A DNA stretch of 13,283 nt from Firmicutes bacterium UBA3914. Its GTDB lineage: Bacteria; Bacillota; Limnochordia; Darwinibacteriales; Darwinibacteriaceae. Both the position numbers and the translations under genes were made by a program. This document shows positions 10,101 to 13,283 of this stretch, in pieces (within the stretch, counting starts at the first letter, position 1; each line of letters opens with the position of its first letter). Location of the stretch: positions 1 through 13,283 of the forward strand of contig DGEY01000026.1 of the NCBI GenBank assembly GCA_002391385.1, written 5' to 3'. Under the pieces are notes generated by a model, which was not told where the DNA came from, did no database searches, and worked only from the letters and a program-made list of their open reading frames with translations.

Positions 10101-10789
10101 GCCTCGGCTTCCGATTGGGTGTTATCCTTTTCCAAAGTGGCCAGAATCTGGGGCGCGTCATTGAAGGCCTGCCTGATAGCGGCATCGTTTCCCAGGCCCA
10201 CGGCGCGGATGAGGACAGTGGCCGGCAGCTTGCGGGTGCGGTCAATGCGTACCCAGATCACATCGTTGGAGTCCGTCTCAAACTCCAGCCAAGCACCGCG
10301 GTTGGGGATAATGTTGGCAGAAAACAGCTTCTTACCGCTGGTATCCAGTGTGAAACTGAAGTAAACGCCGGGCGACCGCACTAATTGGCTGACTACAACG
10401 CGTTCGGATCCGTTGATGATGAAGGTACCGTTCTCGGTCATAAGGGGGAAGTCACCCATGAAGACCTCTTGCTCTTTCACTTCGCCCGTCTCTTTGTTTA
10501 CCAACCTCACACGCACACGAAGGGGAGCGGAGTAAGTTACATCCCGGTTCTTGCACTCTTCCACATCATACTTGGGTTCCCCGAAATCGTAATCCAAGAA
10601 TTCCAGGACCAGATTGCCTGTGAAATCCTGGATGGGGGACACGTCATCGAACATCTGCCTTAAGCCTTCGTGCAAAAACCATTGGTAGGATTTGTGCTGG
10701 ATTTCCACCAGATTGGGCATTTCCAGGACTTCTTTGATCTTCCCGAAACTGTAGCGCTCCCGTCCTCCCAGGTGCTTTGCTTCTACCAA
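7154..10789 (-). CDS. rpoB: DNA-directed RNA polymerase subunit beta
   Basis: This is the 1211-residue subunit that forms one side of the active-site cleft. Recognisable blocks are the N-terminal [18 protein letters not shown] (27-44), [24 protein letters not shown] (121-144, protrusion/lobe region), the rifampicin pocket [20 protein letters not shown] (436-455), [11 protein letters not shown] (491-501), and the C-terminal [23 protein letters not shown] block. Residues matching E. coli D516, H526 and S531 are D445, H455 and S460, the rifampicin-sensitive state. The start is TTG at 10789, with GGAGG nine bases upstream; the first in-frame ATG (M24) would remove conserved sequence. The last 56 residues (1156-1211) are very acidic. 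It has its own promoter and long leader, follows the rplL terminator, and is co-transcribed with rpoC. Confidence 0.99.
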   Translation of the reverse strand: [1211 protein letters not shown]

Positions 10790-10978
10790 GGGCCCTCTCC
10801 TCCTTATGATATCCTCTAGAAAACATGACGAAAAGCAAGGGTAATTTCCCTCGCTTTATTATGCGTTTGCCAGAAGAGCCTTCCAAAAATTATTGTTCAA
10901 AATAGCAGGATTCCGCATTTCTATGTTGAATAATGACAAAGCAGGAGTAGTTTCCCCTTTGCCGTGGACGTGTGGCAC
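10790..10978 (-). other. Structured 5' leader of rpoB, about 190 nt
   Basis: Between the predicted transcription start near 10978 and the rpoB TTG lies a leader with no convincing gene. Two hairpins can be drawn on the transcript. The first, at 10937-10961, pairs CAAAG-GGGG with CTCC-TG-CTTTG and has a two-base bulge. The second, at 10832-10857, is a 10-bp stem AAAGCGAGGG / CCCTTGCTTT with one G-U pair and a 6-nt loop, followed by TTTTCG, a weak U-tract. The second could be a weak attenuator or pause hairpin. The Shine-Dalgarno AAGGAGGAG lies about 20 bases further on, outside it. I do not recognise a known RNA family. Confidence 0.5.
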
Positions 10979-10984
10979 TAGTCC

Positions 10985-11013
10985 ATAGTAACACAGGGGT
11001 TTTTTGTTGTCAA
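10985..11013 (-). promoter_or_regulatory. Sigma-A type promoter for rpoB-rpoC
   Basis: On the minus strand, -35 TTGACA (11008-11013, perfect) and -10 TACTAT (10985-10990) are separated by exactly 17 bases. The sequence upstream and in the spacer is AT-rich. It lies between the rplL terminator and the rpoB leader, so rpoBC can be expressed independently of rplJL. Confidence 0.87.
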
Positions 11014-11050
11014 GCAATGTATATCTGTGTTTGTCTCTAATTATGCCAAG

Positions 11051-11082
11051 AAAAGGACTTCCCTCCGGGGGGAAGTCCTTTT
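11051..11082 (-). terminator. Intrinsic terminator after rplL (possibly bidirectional)
   Basis: A 13-bp perfect stem, AAAAGGACTTCCC at 11051-11063 and GGGAAGTCCTTTT at 11070-11082, encloses a 6-base loop. On the minus-strand transcript the stem ends in UUUU followed by CUU, about 25 bases after the rplL stop. The A-tract on the other side gives a U-run for plus-strand transcription too. It should end or attenuate most rplJL transcription before the rpoB promoter. Confidence 0.85.
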
Positions 11083-11107
11083 TTCCACTGCAGCGTAATT
11101 CTTCCAG

Positions 11108-11479
11108 CTACTTAATCTCCACGGTTGCGCCGGCTTCTTCGAGCTTAGCCTTGATCTCTTCAGCCTGCTCCTTGGAGATGCCTTCCTTAACCGGCTTGGG
11201 AGCGTTGTCCACCAGATCCTTGGCTTCCTTGAGGCCCAGGGAGGTGATCTCGCGGACGACCTTGATCACGTTGATCTTCTTGTCGCCAACGCTCTGGAGG
11301 ATTACGTCAAACTCGGTCTTCTCTTCTGCAGCCTCAGCAGCTGCTGCAGGTGCGGCGGCGGCCACAGCCACAGGAGCGGCGGCGGATACGCCAAACTTCT
11401 CTTCCAAAGCCTTTACCAGTTCGCTCAGTTCCAATACGGTCATATTCTCAATAGCTTCCAAAATTTGCTCTTTCGTCAT
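11108..11479 (-). CDS. rplL: 50S ribosomal protein L7/L12 (stalk protein)
   Basis: This 123-residue stalk protein binds as dimers to the L10 C-terminus and recruits and activates translational GTPases such as EF-G and EF-Tu. The N-terminal dimerisation domain starts MTKEQILEAIENMTVLELSELV. An alanine-rich hinge lies at about 33-52. The globular factor-binding domain begins with EKTEFDVIL and includes KINVIKVVREITSLGLKEAKDLV. The length is typical. The ATG start has AAGGAGG upstream, and the gap from rplJ is only 26 bases, so the two are co-transcribed, as the fixed L10(L12) complex requires. A strong terminator follows the stop. Confidence 0.99.
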   Translation of the reverse strand: MTKEQILEAIENMTVLELSELVKALEEKFGVSAAAPVAVAAAAPAAAAEAAEEKTEFDVILQSVGDKKINVIKVVREITSLGLKEAKDLVDNAPKPVKEGISKEQAEEIKAKLEEAGATVEIK

Positions 11480-11505
11480 GGCAAAAACCTCCTTAATTCA
11501 TGCAG

Positions 11506-12033
11506 CTATGCACTTGCTGCCTCTTTTTGTTTTCTCACTGCCTCTAAGGCATAAACCAGATTGCGAATGTTGCCCTGCAGGACGTTGACCAGGCCCGCAA
11601 TGGGCGCCTGCATACCCCGGAGGACCATGGACAGAAGCTCTTCTCTACCGGGCAGATCCGCCAGGTTAGCCACTGCTTCCGCTCCAATCACTCTACCTTC
11701 CACAATGCCACCCTTGATCTCCAGGGCTTTGCTCTTCTTGGCAAACCCGCTCACCACCTTGGCCGGTGCCACCGGGTCGTCATAGCCAAAGGCAAATGCC
11801 GTGGGGCCGGTCAGGTAGGGCTCCAGATCGTTCATGTCCAGTTCCCGGGCTGCCAGGATGGTCAGGGTGTTTTTCAGAACCTTGAACTCAACTCCGGCGT
11901 TTCTAGCCTCCCGGCGCAGCTGCGTCATCTCCTCGGCGTTCAGGCCCCGGTAATCGGCCAGAACCGCTCCCTGAGCTTTAGATAGACGCTCCTTTATCTC
12001 CCGGACCATTGCCTCCTTTTCAGGTCGTGCCAT
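11506..12033 (-). CDS. rplJ: 50S ribosomal protein L10
   Basis: This 175-residue protein anchors the L7/L12 stalk on 23S rRNA at the GTPase-associated centre. Family features visible are the N-terminal region with AVLADYRGLNAEEMTQLRREAR and FKVLKNTL, which contacts rRNA, the central LTGPTAFAFGYDDP segment, and the C-terminal helix NIRNLVYALEAVRKQKE that binds L7/L12 dimers. The ATG start has GGGGAGGTG upstream. The gene sits behind its own promoter and an L10-leader attenuator; in B. subtilis the L10(L12)4 complex binds such a leader to promote termination, and the same feedback is expected here. Confidence 0.98.
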   Translation of the reverse strand: MARPEKEAMVREIKERLSKAQGAVLADYRGLNAEEMTQLRREARNAGVEFKVLKNTLTILAARELDMNDLEPYLTGPTAFAFGYDDPVAPAKVVSGFAKKSKALEIKGGIVEGRVIGAEAVANLADLPGREELLSMVLRGMQAPIAGLVNVLQGNIRNLVYALEAVRKQKEAASA

Positions 12034-12208
12034 CGTTTCACCTCCCCGTGCAAAAGAAAAAGGACCTACCGCAGCCGAGCGGAGATCCTGAATAGATCAC
12101 AAATCCAGATCCAAGCTTATCTCCAACCTCGGTGGGCGCAGCTCCGCTGCTTTAAGGCGTTTATTTCGCCACCAACTGTCTACGGTTAGGATTATTCGGT
12201 TGTGCAAC
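12034..12208 (-). ncRNA. L10-leader RNA (autogenous control of rplJ-rplL)
   Basis: The transcript upstream of rplJ contains the signature elements of the Firmicutes L10 leader in the usual order: CCGTAGACAGTTGGTGG near 12169-12185, CCCACCGAGGTT near 12123-12134, then GGAGATAAGC, and finally a terminator hairpin. The predicted transcription start is near 12208. Seven bases, AGCGGAG at 12142-12148, are exactly complementary to CTCCGCT in the 5' arm of the terminator (12078-12084), which would allow a competing antiterminator. Known biology of this class: free L10 with L7/L12 binds the leader and favours termination when ribosomal proteins are in excess. The assignment rests on motif recognition by eye. 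Confidence 0.88.
12052..12089 (-). terminator. Attenuator hairpin of the L10 leader
   Basis: On the transcript, AGGATCTCCGC and GCGGTAGGTCCT pair imperfectly (outer AGGA/TCCT, inner CCGC/GCGG with AG/CT between, one mismatch and a bulge) around a 6-nt loop. TTTTTCTTTT follows directly. The structure ends 18 bases before the rplJ start, so termination here prevents both rplJ and rplL expression. Confidence 0.8.
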
Positions 12209-12214
12209 ATGGTT

Positions 12215-12243
12215 AGTATAGCATGCCGCGGCAGCGGGGTCAA
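12215..12243 (-). promoter_or_regulatory. Sigma-A type promoter for rplJ-rplL
   Basis: On the minus strand, -35 TTGACC (12238-12243) and -10 TATACT (12215-12220) have a 17-base spacer. It begins 26 bases after the rplA stop and would start transcripts near 12208, just upstream of the L10-leader motifs. The spacer is unusually GC-rich (CCGCTGCCGCGGCATGC), and the -35 box sits in the loop of an inverted repeat that is listed separately. Confidence 0.85.
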
Positions 12244-12258
12244 CCCGCTGCGCGGGTT
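12231..12258 (-). repeat. Overlapping inverted repeats on the rplJ -35 box
   Basis: A perfect 8-bp inverted repeat, GCAGCGGG (12231-12238) and CCCGCTGC (12244-12251), is separated by five bases that belong to the -35 element. Its right arm overlaps a second repeat, AACCCGC (12242-12248) and GCGGGTT (12252-12258), so only one of the two hairpins can form in read-through RNA from rplK-rplA. No U-run follows either, so neither is a standard terminator. Confidence 0.65.
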
Positions 12259-12268
12259 CCTGCGAAAA

Positions 12269-12970
12269 TTATCTGGCGGCAACGGCCTCCTGGGCATTCA
12301 CCCGTATACCAGGCCCCATGGTGCTGGACAGGTGAACCTTGCGGATGAAGGTACCCTTGGCTGCCGGGGGCCGCGATTTCACCACGGCATCCATGAGGGC
12401 CACGAAGTTCTCGTACAGCTGCTCGTCGGTGAAGCTCACCTTGCCGATGGGCACGTGCATGCCCGCTTCCTTGTTCACCCGGAACTCCACCTTACCGGCC
12501 TTGGACTCCTGAACCGCCTTGCCCACTTCCAAGGTCACGGTACCGGTCCGGGGGTTAGGCATCAGGCCACGGGGGCCCAGGATTCTACCGAGCCTACCAA
12601 CAACGCTCATCATGTCTGGAGTGGCGATGGCCACATCAAAGTCAGTCCAGCCGCCCTGGATCTTCTCAGCCAAATCTTCGGCGCCCACAAAATCGGCCCC
12701 GGCCTGCCTGGCCTCTTCCGCTTTGTCGGCTTTGGCGAAGACCAAAACCCTCACTTCACGACCTGTTCCGTGCGGCAGAATAACGGTGCCGCGCACCTGC
12801 TGATCGGCATGGCGGGGGTCAACGCCCAGCTTAAAAGCAACTTCAACTGTCTCGTCAAACTTGGCGGTCGCACACTTCTTCACTAAGGCAATGGCCTCAG
12901 CGGGCGAGTAAAACTTCTGGCGATCAACGAGCTTAGCAATCTCTTGATACCTCTTACCTCGTTTGGCCAC
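12269..12970 (-). CDS. rplA: 50S ribosomal protein L1
   Basis: This 233-residue protein forms the mobile L1 arm at the E site and assists release of deacylated tRNA; in several bacteria it also represses its own operon at the mRNA level. The RNA-binding signatures are visible: FDETVEVAFKLGVDPRHADQ, GTVILPHGTG and GPRGLMPNPRTGTVT. The length is standard. The start is GTG at 12970 (MAKRGKRYQEIAKLV), with AAAGGAGG eight bases upstream. It follows rplK by 65 bases with no terminator or promoter between. A 6-bp inverted repeat (12967-12990) could place the Shine-Dalgarno in a loop and the start codon in a stem. After the stop the rplJ promoter begins almost at once. Confidence 0.98.
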   Translation of the reverse strand: MAKRGKRYQEIAKLVDRQKFYSPAEAIALVKKCATAKFDETVEVAFKLGVDPRHADQQVRGTVILPHGTGREVRVLVFAKADKAEEARQAGADFVGAEDLAEKIQGGWTDFDVAIATPDMMSVVGRLGRILGPRGLMPNPRTGTVTLEVGKAVQESKAGKVEFRVNKEAGMHVPIGKVSFTDEQLYENFVALMDAVVKSRPPAAKGTFIRKVHLSSTMGPGIRVNAQEAVAAR

Positions 12971-13035
12971 AATACTTTCCTCCTTTGTGGTGCTAGCGGA
13001 TTTAATCCTCCCACGTATATTTACAGCGCTTCCGG

Positions 13036-13283
13036 TTAGTCTTCCACAACAACGCCCATGCTTCTGGCGGTACCTTCCACCATGCGCATGGCACCTTCGA
13101 TGTCAGCCGCGTTCAGGTCGGGCATCTTCAGTTCGGCAATCTCCCTGATCTGACTGCGCTTAATGGTGCCCACCTTCTCCCGATTCGGCACACCGGAACC
13201 GCGCTCAATATTCATAGCCTTTTTGATCAACACCGATGCCGGCGGAGTCTTGGTCACAAACGTGAAGGAGCGATCCTCAAAGA
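13036..13283 (-). CDS. rplK: 50S ribosomal protein L11, C-terminal part (partial)
   Basis: Only the last 81 residues are visible; the 5' end lies beyond the right edge. The reading frame is open to the end of the window and reads FEDRSFTFVTKTPPASVL, so the GTG at 13257 is an internal valine (FTFVTKT) and not a start. The visible part is the rRNA-binding C-terminal domain, with GSGVPNREKVGTIKRSQIRE, AELKMPDLNAADIEGAMRM and the ending EGTARSMGVVVED, all typical of L11. It binds helices 43-44 of 23S rRNA at the base of the stalk, and in bacteria it is needed for RelA-type sensing of starvation. L1 follows 65 bases downstream, the universal L11-L1 pair. Confidence 0.98.
   Translation of the reverse strand, partial: FEDRSFTFVTKTPPASVLIKKAMNIERGSGVPNREKVGTIKRSQIREIAELKMPDLNAADIEGAMRMVEGTARSMGVVVED

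Noticed and set aside
9341..10384. Plus-strand open frame of 347 codons opposite rpoB
   Set aside because: Same reason: it lies fully antisense to conserved RpoB sequence and its translation is a His/Gly/Leu-rich low-information string with no family signature.
10644..10886. Minus-strand 80-codon frame spanning the rpoB leader and start
   Set aside because: It overlaps the conserved RpoB N-terminus in another frame, and its translation has no family features. A regulatory leader peptide cannot be excluded but has no support.
11108..11479. Alanine-rich stretch in rplL as a tandem-repeat or transferred segment
   Set aside because: It is the normal flexible hinge of L7/L12, and the codons vary between the alanines.
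13036..13257. Short L11 starting at GTG 13257
   Set aside because: The frame stays open to the window edge and the upstream residues FEDRSFTFV match L11, so this GTG is an internal valine and the gene is simply cut by the window.

Overview
The window is a conserved translation and transcription locus, read entirely on the minus strand, from a Gram-positive bacterium of the Bacillota (Firmicutes), most probably a Clostridia-type lineage with fairly GC-rich DNA. Three things point there. The gene order is rplK-rplA-rplJ-rplL-rpoB-rpoC-(L7Ae-family gene)-rpsL-rpsG-fusA-tuf, with the small K-turn-binding protein gene between rpoC and rpsL as in Bacillus (ybxF). Every start has a strong purine-rich Shine-Dalgarno, and TTG and GTG starts are common. 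A typical L10-leader RNA precedes rplJ. I cannot name a genus from the sequence alone.

In the direction of transcription (right to left): the window opens inside rplK (L11), followed by rplA (L1). A sigma-A type promoter and an L10-leader attenuator then drive rplJ-rplL (L10, L7/L12), which end at a strong hairpin terminator. The 318-base gap after rplL holds that terminator, a consensus-like promoter and a leader of about 190 nt with hairpins. rpoB and rpoC (RNA polymerase beta and beta') follow. Just after rpoC a near-consensus promoter and a 5' hairpin start the str group: L7Ae-family gene, rpsL (S12), rpsG (S7), fusA (EF-G) and the first 20 codons of tuf (EF-Tu), cut by the window's left edge.

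Together the genes supply the ribosomal stalk and L1 arm (L11, L1, L10, L7/L12), the factors that work on the stalk (EF-G, EF-Tu), the decoding-centre and head proteins S12 and S7, and the catalytic core of RNA polymerase. Three promoters (before rplJ, rpoB and the L7Ae gene), all with exact 17-base spacers, divide the row into separately controlled units that can also be read through.

I found no mobile element, CRISPR array, tRNA, rRNA or sign of gene transfer, and no novel system. The points worth a second look are regulatory and structural: an inverted repeat centred on the rplJ -35 box, the long structured rpoB leader, the hairpin at the predicted 5' end of the str mRNA, a strongly acidic RpoB tail, an 18-base in-frame repeat in rpoC, and a segment shared by RpoB and RpoC.
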